From: Choristoneura fumiferana
Lineage: Eukaryota; Arthropoda; Insecta; Lepidoptera; Tortricidae
Direction: 5' to 3'
Assembly (NCBI RefSeq): GCF_025370935.1
Contig: NC_133474.1
Coordinates: 17,810,032-17,874,031, forward strand
DNA: 64,000 nucleotides
The notes under the pieces were generated by a model that was not told where the DNA came from, did no database searches, and saw nothing but the letters and a program-made list of their open reading frames with translations. Below, piece after piece: positions 51,801-61,289 of this stretch; position 1 is the first letter of the stretch; the number at the start of each line of letters is the position of its first letter. The translations under genes and the position numbers were made by a program.

Positions 51801-54800
51801 ACTTCATGCTAGCTAAAGACGGACTGGAAGCTCAGCTTTTATCCCGAGTAGTGGCGAGAGAGAGGCCGGACCTGCAGCAAGCCAAGTCAGATCTTACCAC
51901 GCAAGGCGCCGAGCACAGACGGCTTTTGCAAGATATCGAAAAGAAAATCCTTAACGTGCTATCTACATCTGAACATCTCTTAGAAGATGAGGCAGCTGTG
52001 CAGGTAAGACAAGATTAGCTTTATGTAGCACAAAAGGTTAAAGGCGACAATTCTCAAGTTTTATATTTATTGTTTTTAGATTTTAAATTCTGCTAAAGAT
52101 ACGTCGAACGAAATTAAAGAGAAACAAGAGGTGGCCATGGTAACTGAAAAACAAATTGATGTTGCGCGAGACGATTACGTGCCGATTGCAGTGCACTCTA
52201 CAAATTTGTTCTTCCTCATCGGTATTTAAATTTGTTCATTCTGAAATAATGCCATTTTCATTGCAGTCTATTTCATTTATTTTTGTATTTTACAGCATCT
52301 TTAGCAAACATCGATCCTATGTATCAGTACTCCTTAGGCTGGTTTGAAGGTCTATTCACTAGTGCTATAGATAACACAGAAAAAGTAGAGGAGATTCCTG
52401 CTCGTCTGGCAATATTGCGCGCTTTTTTTACATATTCACTGTATGCTAACATTTGCAGAAGTCTTTTTGAGAAGGTACTAATTTATAATACTGAATTTTA
52501 CTTCATAAGATTTGATGAGAAAATAAGTTCTGATATAAACTTATCAATGCATTGTAGGATAAGTTGGTGTTCTCCCTATTGCTGACTGTGACAATATTGG
52601 TAGCTGAGGGTGACCTTGAGCAGAGTCACGTATTATTTCTGATGGGAGGAGCACAGCCGAGGCACGTGCCACCCAACCCTGTTTCTTTTCTCAGCCCTCA
52701 GGCTTGGACAGAATTTAACGGGTTAGTAATACATATTATATGTATAGCCAACCAGTATTAATTACAACGACCTTTTGAAGTTTTTACCTCATCTTATTTC
52801 CTCCTTTAATAACGCAGTTTAAACGAAATCGAAGCATTTCACGGTATACTAGATCATTTCATGGAAAATACGAGTGCATGGGAGGACTATTGCAATACTT
52901 CAGATCCACAGAATCAACCGTTACCTTCACCATGGAATAAATGTAGTGATTTCGAGGTATTTTCAAATTATTGTCTCTATCTACGAGTAATAGCGACCGT
53001 TTCACTTTCGCGGGGACACACATCATTGTGCATATTGTATTAAATATTTTCATGTGTTTTTCTGTAATTTTTTTATTTTTTATTTTATTTGTGTTAATTT
53101 TGCTGTATATGTGTGTCTTCTGTGTAAGTGAATAAATGTCTTCTTTCTTTCTTTCTTTTCTTTCTAATAGATCTGTTTAGTTTTCTTACGAAATAACAAT
53201 GTTGTCCTTTTTTTCCAGAAAATGATGGTTCTGCGTTGCATGCGCTTGGACATGATGGTTCCAGCAGTTCAGAATTTTGTCGAGGGTAGAAAATTATTAC
53301 CTCGTTCAAAAAATGTCGTCGAATTTATTGTTCTGAAATTTTGACTTGTATTTGTATTTTAATTTGCAGCTAAAATGGGACGCCAGTTCGTGGAACCCCC
53401 ACTGTTTGATCTGGGTTCTTCGTATTCAGATTCTCATTGCTGCATACCTCTCTTGTTTGTACTAACGCCCGGTTCAGACCCCATGGGAACTTTACTGAAA
53501 TTTGCTGATGATCAGGTATAGGGTAAAGGAAAACTAAATAATATTATCTTGTATGAAAAGAATACCTATTTATTTATTTTTTTGTAGGGTTTTGGAGCCT
53601 CTCGTCTATTCTCCTTATCGCTGGGGCAGGGTCAGGGTCCGATAGCTGTCAAGCTTATTGAGGAAGGTATTCGAAGTGGAACCTGGGTTGTGCTGCAAAA
53701 CTGTCACCTGGCTAAGAGTTGGATGCCAATGCTTGAAAAGGTAGTAATTCAAGATTGACAGAAAAATGCCAAGTGCTACTTAATTGTTGTTACTAGGTAC
53801 ACTTGAACTGTCTTTTTTTTCAGACTTGTGAGAGCCTGACACCAGATACTACCCACCCTGATTTTAGGCTTTGGCTTACTTCTTACCCGGCGGATCATTT
53901 TCCTGTATATGTACTGCAAAACGGAGTAAAAATGACAAACGAACCACCGCAAGGTGCGTTATAAATAATTTCAATTCATCAGTAGAGTTGTATAATCACT
54001 TTAAGAATAATCTGAATTGGTGTGTCTTGGTTATCAGGTCTGAGAGCAAACGTCGCACGCTCATACCAGAGCGATCCGATCAACGACCCCGAGTGGTTTG
54101 AAGGCAATAAACAGTCGGCGATCTTCAAGAAGATGCTCTTCGCGCTGTGCTTCTTCCACGCGGTGGTGCAGGAGCGGCGGCAGTTCGGGCCGCTGGGCTG
54201 GAACATTCGCTACGAGTTCAACGAGACAGACCTGCGGATCAGCATCACGCAGCTCTACATGTTCCTTAACGAATACGAAGTTAGACATATTCTTTACTGT
54301 GTAGGCCCAGCTACGACTTCTTTTTCCAAACCTAGTTTTTCCGAACTGACGGGCTAGCTTTCATTCGTCCCTAAATTCACATACTAGGAAAAAATATTGT
54401 TTTCGTAGGATGTGCAGTTTGTTGCTCTCCGATACCTAACCGGGGAGTGCAACTACGGCGGGCGAGTAACGGACGACTGGGACCGCCGCTGCCTCAACAC
54501 GATACTATTCAAGTTCTACAATCCTAAAACCATTGGAAACGAAAAGTACTCTCTTGAAGCTACTGGTAAGCAATTTAAGGATATTTTATACATATTTTAT
54601 ACAATTCAAGAGATGTGTTATATTAATTAACAATAAGTAAAACACAGCTGTTAATCGCGGCATTTAGAGCTACTTCAGAAGTTTATTTTTAAGCACACTA
54701 ACCCTGAAATTATTAACTGAACTGATTGCTATGGATCTGCACAGGCACCTACTACATCCCAACGCTAACGGAGCACGCGGACTTCATCGCGTTTGCGCGC

Positions 54801-57800
54801 TCCCTGCCGGTGGCGACGCCGCCTGACGTATTTGGCTTTCACCCCAACGCTGACATCACCAAGCATTTCCGCGAGGCTGAGGAGCTGCTTAACACCGCAA
54901 TCCTCACGCAGGTAACCTGCATGAGCAGCGCCACTTACAGTTCGCTTAAACTATCCTCGATTGTAGTCGGAAAACATCGTTATCATGCTTCAACTAAGTT
55001 TACAAAGATTGGTGTCTTGTTAACACACATCCGATATTCGTATAAATTTCTAGATGTTACGGAGGTGTTTGGTTTGTCACCTTGTATAACCTGCTTGTTT
55101 AAAGGCCGACCAGAATTATAGAAAACCTCGCCATATTGCGGAAAACCAATAGAACTACTTTCTTGCACTGGTAACAATAAATTCAAATGGCATCTGTCTA
55201 TTGCTGTCAAAGTTTGACGTTGTTTGCGTGTCGTATTTTAAAGTGTTATTTTGTGTTTTTGTGCGTTAAAATGCCGAAGATTATCCATAGCCTTGGAAGG
55301 AAAATAATTCACAATGTATAAAAGTATTTGTCATAGAAAAAGTCTGAAGGATTAGAAAATATTCCTTTAAATAACTTCACCGACACCGTTGTCAATATAA
55401 CTGGTAGGTACCGTATAGTAAGTGTAAAGAATGTTGCAATATAAAACGTAGAAGTGCTGTCCTCGCGTCAGGTTTTTCATATTCCTGGTCAGCCTTTAGT
55501 TAGCACATGATTACAATGTACATTTAGCTAAAGTTATACTTATGTGTTCCATCTTGCTGCCTTTCACAAAACATTAGGATCGTTTGGTAAGTTAAGTTTT
55601 GAATACAACTATCTGTCCTTTTATTGGTATCGTAAATATTTTATAGTTTATTTTTAATTATCTTTCTGCTAATCCACGCATCAAAGGATATTCTAAAACA
55701 ATATTTGGTAAGTGAACATTGTCATTATTATGAGCGCTGTTGAATATATCCTATAAAGTTCCCGCAAAATATGCGTTAGCCAAAGTTTATTTTAAAATCA
55801 GAAATTCCTTAGTCGTAAACTTCTAGTTTGTAACATTTTTGCGGCGTCTCTTAAACCAAACCGTACATTGTGTCGTAAGGGCGTAAAGTAAGAAAGCACG
55901 AACGAGACTATTAGAAAGCTCGAAGTCGAAGACTGGGGAGCTTTATAAGTTGAGCTTTGTAATTCATATACCGCCCCTAAATCATACAACGTTTTTTTTA
56001 TCACATTTATGATACGAAGAAACATACCAATATTTCGTAGATTATGACATATAATATATTGCACCTACTAAAAAAAAATGAGAACCCTTGGGCTTTAGTA
56101 ATAAAGCCATGGGCCATAGTAAAAAAGGCTCGCGGGTTTTATTTAAACCACTATATATTCAGCGGCACAAAATTAGGCCTACTGTACAGTCGAACAAATT
56201 GAATCATGGCCCAGAGTGGAACCTTTGTGCTACTTATGTCGTGTTGACATCTCATATTTTTGTTTAGGAAATCATATTGAAATTGATTATGAAAAGGTTC
56301 CGCCCTGGGTCACGATTCAATTTGTTCGACTGTACATACAAACTTAACTATTACTGCATAAAAAATTTTGGGGCCAGATTTTTTGGATAGTTCATTTGAC
56401 TGTTCCTCGAAGGAACTATTTCATTTTTTTCGCACCAGTTCCTTCACATCACAAGAGATGAAGGGAAAACTGCGTTTATATTTTCACTTTTGTATTGTTC
56501 CTTTCGCCGTTCACCTTCAGTTCTCGCAAAGGAACAAATGTGAAAAAATAAGCGCAGTTTCGTCTCTCATCATCATCTCTGATGAAGAAACTAGTGCGAA
56601 AAAAAAGTCAATAGTTCCTTCGAAAGAACGGCAAAGGAACCAACGCGAATAATCCGATTTTATGCCGCTCATAGTATATAAAAGTTACGACCAAGTGGGA
56701 TTAAAAATAATGTGTACCTAATTCAGGATACGATGGCGGGCGGCGGTGGCGGCGCCACGCCCGAGCAGCAAGCCATGGCGATCGCGGAGGACGTGCTGGC
56801 GCGGCTGCCCAACAAGATCCTGTCGGGGCCGTCGCACGAGGGCGACATCAAGCCGGCCGACATGACGCCCATGTCCATCGTCGTCATCCAGGAGGCGGCG
56901 CGCTACGAGCGCCTCGTCAACATCGTGCGCACCAGCTCGCGCGCCGTCATCGGCGCCGTGCAAGGTCTCTGCAACTGCTCTCTCACACTAAGCTTCTAGT
57001 AGGGTACCCAAGTTGTTCTGAAAGTGCTAGCTGAATGCGTAATGTATAATGCGTAATGGCATCTCCAGGCGTGAGCGTGCTCACGGACGTGACGGAGGAG
57101 GTGCTGTCCAGCATGGTGCGCGGCCGCATCCCGGCGCTGTGGGCCGGCAAGAGCTACCCGTCTCTCAAACCGTTCGCTGCCTATGTCAATGATCTGCTAG
57201 CTCGCCTAGCTTTTCTGCAGGTATGTCACCTAAACATTATTCTATAACGAAATAAACACTTAAGTATTGGAATTATGGAATGCAAAAATATGAATATCAA
57301 CAAGATGTCGTTACTTAGTAAAACTCTTCGTCTTTTAATAAATAGCTTTTTTTTCAAATGACCAGGCTCAAGATGTCAAATTCTTGTTTTTCGTTCAGCA
57401 TTGGCACGCGAACGGGCCGCCGGTGGTGTTCTGGCTGTCGGGGTTCTACTTTCCGCAGGCGTTCCTCACGGCCGCGCAGCAGAGCTACGCGCGCAAGTAC
57501 AAGATACCCATCGACCAGCTCGCCTTCCACTACGAGGTACGCTTGCTTTCACAGCAATATCTTTATTCAATTTAAACTATAATAAACACTTATGAACTTG
57601 AAAAAATCTACCACCGGTGCGGAAGAACTTCTGTTGAGAAGTATCCCGCCAGAAATTCAACGAGGTATATATATTTTTTAATTGATATACAATGTTATTT
57701 AATGATCATAACATCACATCCCAAGTCTTAGGCAGCTAAACATGTTATAGGAGAGCAAATTTAATGGTCAGCATTGGCTGTATTCGTTTTATATTTGTCA

Positions 57801-58268
57801 CGTAGGTGCAAAGCACGTTTACACTAGAACAGCGGCCGGACGAAGGCGTGTACATCTACGGACTATTTTTGGAAGGCGCACGCTGGAACATTGAAGATCA
57901 GTGCGTGGATGAGTCATTCCCAAAGGTGCTCTACGATACTTTTCCACCGGTAAGCCAGCTTAAAACTATGTCTAAATAGCGTAACTTTGAAATCATGAAG
58001 TATACCGCAGACGTGTTCCGTCGGACCTGTAAATGTTGAGACATATTCCGGTGATACGCAGGTATGGCTGATTCCTATGAAGCGCCAGGATATCCCTGAC
58101 GGCAGTTTCTACAACTGTCCATTGTACAAAACTGGCGAGCGGCGCGGCGTGCTCTCAACCACGGGTCACTCCACCAACTACATCCTGTTCATGCGTCTTA
58201 TCACCGTGCAGCCTCCCGACCATTGGATCATGCGCGGCGTCGCTCTGCTCTCGCAACTGCCCTTCTAG
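39529..58268 (+). CDS. DNAH3-like: Axonemal dynein heavy chain, DNAH3/7/12 group (5' half absent; 46 exons)
   Basis: Motor heavy chain of a single-headed inner-arm dynein, which uses ATP to slide microtubules in cilia and sperm flagella. Forty-six exons join in phase across GT-AG introns, giving about 2,473 codons; full-length family members are near 4,000 residues. Order seen: AAA2 P-loop (GFPFSGKT), AAA3 P-loop (GPTGTGKS), AAA4 P-loop (GLGGSGRQS), stalk with microtubule-binding domain, AAA5, AAA6, and a C-terminal domain ending at the TAG at 58266. The N-terminal tail, linker and catalytic AAA1 are not in the window; the first exon starts 166 bp after a 100-N gap. Exon 23 carries a one-base frame break. 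Motifs such as TGECNYGGRVTDDWDRR and GVLSTTGHSTNY place it in the DNAH3/7/12 clade. C-terminal wording (PPVVFW.SGFYF, GLFLEGARW) leans to DNAH3, but the paralogue needs a tree. Exon coordinates are given in the seven domain entries. Confidence 0.93.
39900..40025. mobile_element. Short MITE in dynein intron 2
   Basis: Left end accaacttcctgcggccca, right end tgggccgcaggaggtagt; about 125 bp between exons 2 and 3. Confidence 0.75.
41234..41364 (-). mobile_element. MITE-A copy 2, in a dynein intron
   Basis: Same core palindrome (gacggataaatgtgatgccg). Loop sequence attcgaacaaaataaacaga is the reverse complement of copies 1 and 4, so it is inverted. Both ends are degraded. Lies between dynein exons 3 and 4. 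Confidence 0.88.
42949..43035 (+). mobile_element. tRNA-derived SINE fragment in a dynein intron
   Basis: Head tccagcggtggtgtagcggt and B box gggttcgattcccagcgctg form a tRNA-like fold with six of seven acceptor pairs, but position 33 of the anticodon loop is C rather than T. A short T-rich SINE-like body follows. Between dynein exons 8 and 9. Confidence 0.72.
43151..46434 (+). CDS. Dynein exons 9-15: AAA3 module
   Basis: Exons: 43151-43348, 43668-43791, 43990-44165, 45253-45404, 45488-45635, 45987-46199, 46262-46434. Exon 9 ends just after the AAA3 Walker A GPTGTGKS. Exon 10 carries FSAQTNCNQTQDIIM and KLDKRRKG. Exon 11 carries the Walker B VVFVDDVSMP followed by YGAQPPIEVLRQ. Exon 12 reads AMGKPTPGAKLITPR where axonemal dyneins normally have AMGPPGGGRN. 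Exon 13 carries LPTPSKSHYTFNLRDFSRV. Exon 14 has RLWVHECLRVFSDRL, and exon 15 ends NNMSKKPMNLVLF. AAA3 is the regulatory ATPase site that gates motor release from microtubules. The 1.1-kb intron 44166-45252 is packed with repeats. Two departures from family motifs (S for N in the DDVNMP block, and the altered GPPGGGRN loop) are reported as a finding. Confidence 0.92.
43834..43949. mobile_element. Short MITE in dynein intron 10
   Basis: Left end gtacaatcacgatcgttaat, right end attaacgatcgtgactgtac; about 116 bp, beginning 43 bp after exon 10. Confidence 0.85.
44197..44410 (+). repeat. RTE-like 3' fragment in dynein intron 11
   Basis: Begins tttttaaccgacttcaaaaa agg and contains gaactgatctgatgctgaag and ggtaggcaacggaactctgt, phrases typical of lepidopteran RTE tails. 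The phrase ctgatgctgaagcc also echoes the anchor of the 11290 satellite. Confidence 0.72.
44472..44681. repeat. Inverted repeat with arms of about 60 bp in dynein intron 11
   Basis: Left arm 44472-44531 (agtaaaaccgactccataaa to ggaaccgactacaaaaacc) and right arm 44617-44681 (ggttttgtagtcggttccat to gagtcggttttacttttt). Spacer about 85 bp. Probably two opposed retroelement tails. Confidence 0.85.
44804..44952. mobile_element. Near-perfect hairpin MITE in dynein intron 11
   Basis: Arms of about 73 bp with a very small loop: cgtcgttgctactgcaatat ... tgtcagaacagtact / agtactgttctgaca ... attgcagtagcaacgacg. It splits another repeat (gtagttggatttacatgaaa on the left side). Confidence 0.92.
46516..47731 (+). 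CDS. Dynein exons 16-20: AAA4 module
   Basis: Exons: 46516-46657, 46740-46853, 46935-47045, 47120-47308, 47502-47731. Exon 16 has FAIEHVSRICRVL and the AAA4 Walker A GLGGSGRQS. Its acceptor (ttaaaaag) has almost no pyrimidine tract but is required for reading frame. Exon 17 holds the Walker B strand MVFLFIESQ, with Glu-Ser where relatives usually have Asp. Exon 18 carries FLEDVNNMLNSGEVPNIF. Exon 19 carries HIVLAMSPAGTSLRTRIR and FPALVNCCTIDWFQ, and exon 20 has WPPDALLAVATRFL and YNYVTPTAYLELI. Introns are as short as 74 bp (47046-47119). Exons 19 and 20 are strikingly GC-rich at third positions while exon 17 is AT-rich. Confidence 0.93.
47968..49870 (+). CDS. Dynein exons 21-25: stalk coiled coil and microtubule-binding domain, with frame break
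   Basis: Exons: 47968-48193, 48305-48487, 48900-49126, 49434-49579, 49675-49870. Exon 21 starts coiled-coil 1 (KRYLTGLDQLAIAEKSVAAL) and is rich in Ala, Glu and Lys. Exon 22 carries DECDADLAEAMPILNSAL and SPPRGIRLVMEAICILK, and exon 23 continues the microtubule-binding domain (NPSGVGTVEDWWGPSKKLL). At 49001-49005 a run of five G is one longer than the reading frame allows. Removing one G restores the family block NYDKDNIPP and the downstream PEKIRTVSTAAEG, and makes exon length fit the phase of exon 24. Exon 24 starts MCKWVIAMTKYDKVAKVVAPK, then coiled-coil 2 runs to LKRAEMLISGLGGEKTRW in exon 25. Exon 23 lies between two inverted copies of the same MITE. Confidence 0.92.
48667..48809 (-). 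mobile_element. MITE-A copy 3, in the dynein intron before exon 23
   Basis: Complete element with ends AGGGGCTGTTTCACCATCC and its exact complement, flanked by TA on both sides (48665-48666 and 48810-48811). TA duplication and palindromic ends fit a Tc1/mariner-type MITE. Inverted relative to copy 4 on the other side of exon 23. Confidence 0.92.
49258..49377 (+). mobile_element. MITE-A copy 4, in the dynein intron after exon 23
   Basis: Ends AGGGGCTGTTTCACCATCC and its complement with one change (cagcacct), flanked by TA on both sides (49256-49257 and 49378-49379). Missing about 25 bp of the left inner arm relative to copy 3. Confidence 0.92.
49947..52221 (+). CDS. Dynein exons 26-31: AAA5 module
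   Basis: Exons: 49947-50017, 50328-50485, 50579-50732, 51511-51644, 51730-52003, 52080-52221. Exon 26 is only 71 bp and carries GDILIAAGIIAYLGPF. Exon 27 ends in the IDGLPSDDFSVESAIIIM block. Exon 28 has RRWPLMIDPQGQANRWIKN, the AAA5 Walker-B-like region. Exon 29 has LLENVLEELDPMLEPLL. Exon 30 has LANPHYLPEVGVRVTLVNFM and VVARERPDLQQAK, leading into the buttress helices. Exon 31 closes with VPIAVHSTNLFF. AAA5 does not hydrolyse ATP; it contacts the stalk and relays the power stroke. The 778-bp intron 50733-51510 holds three adjacent MITE-like insertions. Confidence 0.92.
50083..50205 (-). repeat. Dispersed repeat in dynein intron 26, inverted copy of 5195-5312
   Basis: Contains tccatcgatactatcgatga and cgccaatgtcgagattgg on the plus strand, the complement of the 5195 copy. 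Confidence 0.7.
50880..50998 (+). mobile_element. MITE-G copy 1 in dynein intron 28
   Basis: Shares aataagttgtctatcatatt and atgaatatgtc with 61081-61254, and ends ttggctgatggtac. Its left end is degraded. It abuts the next element directly. Confidence 0.8.
50997..51116. mobile_element. Short MITE-like element adjoining MITE-G
   Basis: Ends acagtcacctg and (complement) ggtgactgt; body cggagcgtgcacaaatatgt is a phrase I recall from a common lepidopteran repeat. Confidence 0.65.
51228..51463. mobile_element. MITE-like element with 12-bp ends and an internal direct repeat
   Basis: Ends gtcaatcaactt and aagttgattgac. Inside, gtctcctgggtcac occurs twice (near 51261 and 51413). About 235 bp, just before exon 29. 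Confidence 0.7.
52296..53953 (+). CDS. Dynein exons 32-38: AAA6 module
   Basis: Exons: 52296-52474, 52558-52721, 52818-52956, 53219-53285, 53370-53515, 53588-53740, 53824-53953. Exon 32 has LANIDPMYQYSLGWF and ICRSLFEK, exon 33 FSLLLTVTI. Exon 35 is very short (67 bp; LRCMRLDMMVPAVQNF). Exon 36 has CIPLLFVLTPGSDPMGTLL, exon 37 SLSLGQGQGPIAVK and GTWVVLQNCHLAKSWMPML, and exon 38 FRLWLTSYPADHFPVYVLQN. The segment between the LLLT block and the LRC block (exons 33-34) is the least conserved part, as is usual in this family. AAA6 is structural. These exons are generally AT-rich at third positions, unlike the C-terminal exons that follow. Confidence 0.92.
54038..58268 (+). CDS. Dynein exons 39-46: C-terminal domain and stop
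   Basis: Exons: 54038-54279, 54409-54565, 54745-54911, 56727-56964, 57069-57220, 57399-57536, 57806-57949, 58062-58268. Exon 39 carries LRANVARSY and RRQFGPLGWNIRYEFNETDL. Exon 40 has LTGECNYGGRVTDDWDRR, exon 41 FGFHPNADITKHF. Exon 42 opens with a Gly-rich stretch (DTMAGGGGGA) before AIAEDVLARLPNK. Exon 43 has WAGKSYPSLKPFAAYVNDLL, exon 44 PPVVFWLSGFYFPQAFL. Exon 45 has GLFLEGARWN and exon 46 LYKTGERRGVLSTTGHSTNY, ending RGVALLSQLPF and TAG. Donors of exon 39 (gttaga) and exon 42 (gtctct) are weak but required by phase. The 1.8-kb intron 54912-56726 hosts the nested mobile elements. Confidence 0.93.
56187..56332. mobile_element. Nested MITE with TA target duplication
   Basis: Ends CAGTCGAACAAATTGAATC and its near complement, flanked by TA at 56185-56186 and 56333-56334. 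The intact element P has a single TA at this point (cta-cata), which confirms insertion and duplication. Tc1/mariner-type by target site. Confidence 0.9.
56385..56655. mobile_element. Nested MITE with 8-bp target duplication (hAT-like)
   Basis: Begins GGATAGTTC and ends GAATAATCC; inner arms ttcctcgaaggaactattt and aatagttccttcgaaag pair. Flanks gattttttg/gattttatg give an 8-bp duplication GATTTT(T/A)T at 56377-56384 and 56656-56663, present once in the intact element P. Eight-base duplication suggests hAT. The open frame 56368-56652 is a shadow. Confidence 0.88.
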
Positions 58269-59296
58269 ACATGTTTTGATTTTTAAAACCTGTTCTGCTT
58301 TCGCGTAATATAACTCTGTGAATGATATTGCATTGGAAATATTGGAATATTTTCATCGAGACCTGGCCAGACCTTGCGTTCTTAGTAAAGTAAAATTTAT
58401 TATAACCAACTAAGATTGTAGGACAGCGCTAATGCTATCATGAAAGTTCTTATGCTAACGCGTCAAATCAGTAAGTTCTTCGCAATATTATAAGGAAGAT
58501 AGACGTCTCGCGAATTAATCTAAGGGTGGTCTACTTGGGATCGCGGGCTCCGTGTTGCGTCGGGAGAGAGTATAAAAATAACGCTAACGCGTGGGGGGGG
58601 AGACGCATTAAAAATTTACCGCTCGTTGCCTGTTTAGTTTTTGTATGCTATGTCGTATATAAAAATATATTCAGCGGCACAAAATTTGGCCCAATCTACA
58701 TACAAAATTACCTATTACTGCATACATTTGAGGGCCAGATTTTTTGCCGCTCAGTATAATATGTAATTTTAATCATATTCATTGTGTAAGTATGTAAAAT
58801 AATCTTGCTTCTCTTTTGAATGTTTTAATATGTGTTTTTTTATTAATCATGTTATTGACATTATTATCGTTATTTTATATCCGATCATTGTCATATCATA
58901 ATCATGTAAGTTTATTATTATTTTATTTCATTAAATTATTACTACTTAGCAAGTTTTTTGTCTATCGTTTACCTACTTCTTTCGGTACATGTCTTATAAA
59001 TCTTATTATAAAAAAATATCGATGTAAATATAAGATTTTCATCCTGCAGCCTGGCGTATTGAGGTATTAATTAAATATAGTATGGATTAACTCTGTAATT
59101 GTCTTAACAGGTTTCCTGTCCCGAAGCAATGTGCAGGCGTTCTTTTGACAGGTCCCCATAGAAATGTTAAAGTAATGTAATATCCTCAATGTAATGTCCC
59201 CATAGTAATTTTCATTGGTTATCTAAATGTGGTTCAAGAATAAAAATAATAAATAATATAATACGTAATAAAATGTATGTACAAAAGAGCGTACTC
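58269..59296 (+). other. Dynein 3' flank; candidate polyadenylation signals at 59239-59253
   Basis: No coding sequence. The first consensus AATAAA signals downstream of the stop are at 59239 and 59248, which would give a 3' UTR of about 1 kb; a non-consensus signal closer to the stop is equally possible. 58490-58620 is a GC-moderate unique patch with a gtggggggggag run. Confidence 0.35.
58664..58760. mobile_element. Element P, copy 2, intact (about 97 bp)
   Basis: Ends atatattcagcggcacaaaa and (complement) atatactgagcggcaaaaaa(tc); both ends share the tggccc block. Lies about 400 bp after the dynein stop, possibly within its 3' UTR. Confidence 0.85.
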
Positions 59297-59415
59297 CTAC
59301 CTAAAAGGCCGGCAACGCACTTGTGACTCTTCTGGTGTTCAGGTGTCTATGGGCAACGGTAATCGTTTACCATCAGGCGATCCGTTCGCTCGTTTGCCCC
59401 TATACCATAAAAAAA
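59297..59415 (+). repeat. Lepidopteran interspersed repeat end
   Basis: Contains cctaaaaggccggcaacgca, cttctggtgttcaggtgtct and ggcgatccgttcgctcgttt, a repeat end I recall as very common in Lepidoptera. The open frame 59277-59552 overlaps it and is not a gene. Confidence 0.82.
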
Positions 59416-59800
59416 TTTTCGGTAGAATAACTGCATTATTTACATCAGCACCTCATGGTCGTAGTACTAGTAAAGTCACGCATGAATCACATGTGCCTCA
59501 TGGGACAGAGAACCTGCTAATATTATTTACTATTTATGAATACAAGAGCTAATAATTTTATTGTAATTGGAAGTTATTACGTGAAAAGGTATTGCAACAT
59601 CGTGGCTTCATGCATTGCCATTTTATTTGCACCTTTCAAGGTTGCCTCCTAGCATTTTTGTGAAAGTTGCGAACAATAGCCCTTCCATCTATTTCTCCTT
59701 CCATTGTTGGTGGGTAAAACATTATTTTTATATAAAAGTTAGTAGACCATCATTGAAATCGTTTTTATCGCTATAGTAAAACAATTTAAAGCGATGCACT

Positions 59801-60055
59801 ATATGAAGGGTCCACGGAAAGAACATGCCTAGTCACCTTTTTTTTAAATTGAGATTTTAACTTCAAATGTAGAGCTCAAAAAGTACTATGACTTACCATT
59901 GAATTAAATAATCTGAAAACAATATAAAATATTTTTTTTCACTTTTGAATAAATGGTAACCATAGCAATTGTTTGTGACGACTAACTTTCAAACCGCTAT
60001 AACTCAAAAAGTTGCTTAGGTGAGTAGACACGTTCTTTCCGTGGACCCTTCATAT
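59801..60055. mobile_element. MITE with 24-bp perfect ends
   Basis: Ends atatgaagggtccacggaaa(gaac) and its exact complement, with weaker similarity continuing inwards (tagtcacc / ggtgagta). 255 bp, no coding capacity. Confidence 0.9.
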
Positions 60056-61080
60056 TATGAATCACGTACTCGAATCGCAAGTGCAATTTTTTCAATGTAA
60101 CAAATAAACATTACAAAGTTTAACATTTAATAGATTTTTTTTAAATCAGTTTTAGGTATTTTTATATTATTTTAAAGCGAATGCTGCAAAGCTCGGCTCT
60201 AAATAGTAGGTAGATCCACTAACTGTACCCTGTAATCCGTACAATCCTACCCTGGTAACCCTGACAACGACAATGGCTAACAACAATGCTCGGAATTAAT
60301 TCATCCCCACGTGAACATTGAGCTCCTGAGACAATGTGTTCATTTGTTACACGTTGCTGGTTACTGCTTATTGTTATTTGCTGTCACTCCACGTTTCCGC
60401 CTGAGGCGTCTAACAGCTCATCTAGAGACTCATCGAAGTGTTAAACCTATTATTAAAGACTAGCATTTACTCGTGACTGCGTCCATATAGAAATAAATAA
60501 AGATTACAGAGTAACCTTCAAAATATAACTACTGTAGAGTACCTAATACCTCTACAAGAGACTTAAAGTATAGGTACAAGAATATGAGGATAAGTAGTTA
60601 AAGTAGCATATAGCAACAAATTAACTTCAGAATGATTTGTTCTACTTATTGTGCTTACGATGAGGTGGTATGCCACTCTATTTCATAAAGAAATAGTGCC
60701 AGAAAAATTTAATTGTAAACATGCACAAAAAATCATCACACATTCAAAAGTCGTCCTGGTCTGTCCTAATCATATCCTCCTTATGTCTTAGTAGTAGTTA
60801 CTTTATACAAAGAACTACGAAAGACAGCTGGGGGCTTTTTGGGAGTAACAGACAGAAGGGAATACAAGTTTTCACTCGATTCTTTAAATTTTCACGTGAA
60901 TTTGCTGAAATACTCGTACCTACACTATAGTTATTTTATTACAGTTAAAACAACAGTAAGCATGGAATTGTCAAATTTGTTAGGACGGCTTAGTGCGATA
61001 AAGCATAAATGTATTGCTCTGGCGGTTTATACTCGCATACATTATACTATATAACTTCCGTGCCTAATTTCTATAGGTAT
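60056..61080. other. Non-coding AT-rich sequence
   Basis: No gene seen. 60225-60440 is unique-looking with moderate GC. The open frames 60721-60930 and 60839-61054 overlap in different frames and have no recognisable protein. Confidence 0.45.
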
Positions 61081-61254
61081 GTACCATCAGCCAAATAAGT
61101 GGTCTATCAATTTTTAAACAAGTTCCTATCAAATGAATATGTCTCTTAAGTCGAACTTTCAAGTTGACATACACGTCTATTGGCATTTTGGTTTATGAAT
61201 GACATGCAAACGATTATCAACTTTAGGGACCTCAGGGTATTTGGCTGATGGTAC
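61081..61254 (+). mobile_element. MITE-G copy 2, complete
   Basis: Perfect 17-bp ends GTACCATCAGCCAAATA and its complement. 174 bp, same orientation as the 50880 copy. Confidence 0.9.
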
Positions 61255-61289
61255 TTGCACTGCACATACTCGTATTACTACATAATGTT

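Larger units (their letters stand above)
56152..56678. mobile_element. Element P, copy 1, split by two younger insertions (dynein intron 41)
   Basis: Left end tatattcagcggcacaaaat and right end gccgctcatagtata match the intact copy at 58664-58760. Two separate insertions (56187-56332 and 56385-56655) interrupt it; removing them leaves a sequence colinear with the intact copy. Confidence 0.88.

Noticed and set aside
54061..54288. Minus-strand frame opposite dynein exon 39
   Set aside because: Antisense shadow of a GC-rich conserved exon.
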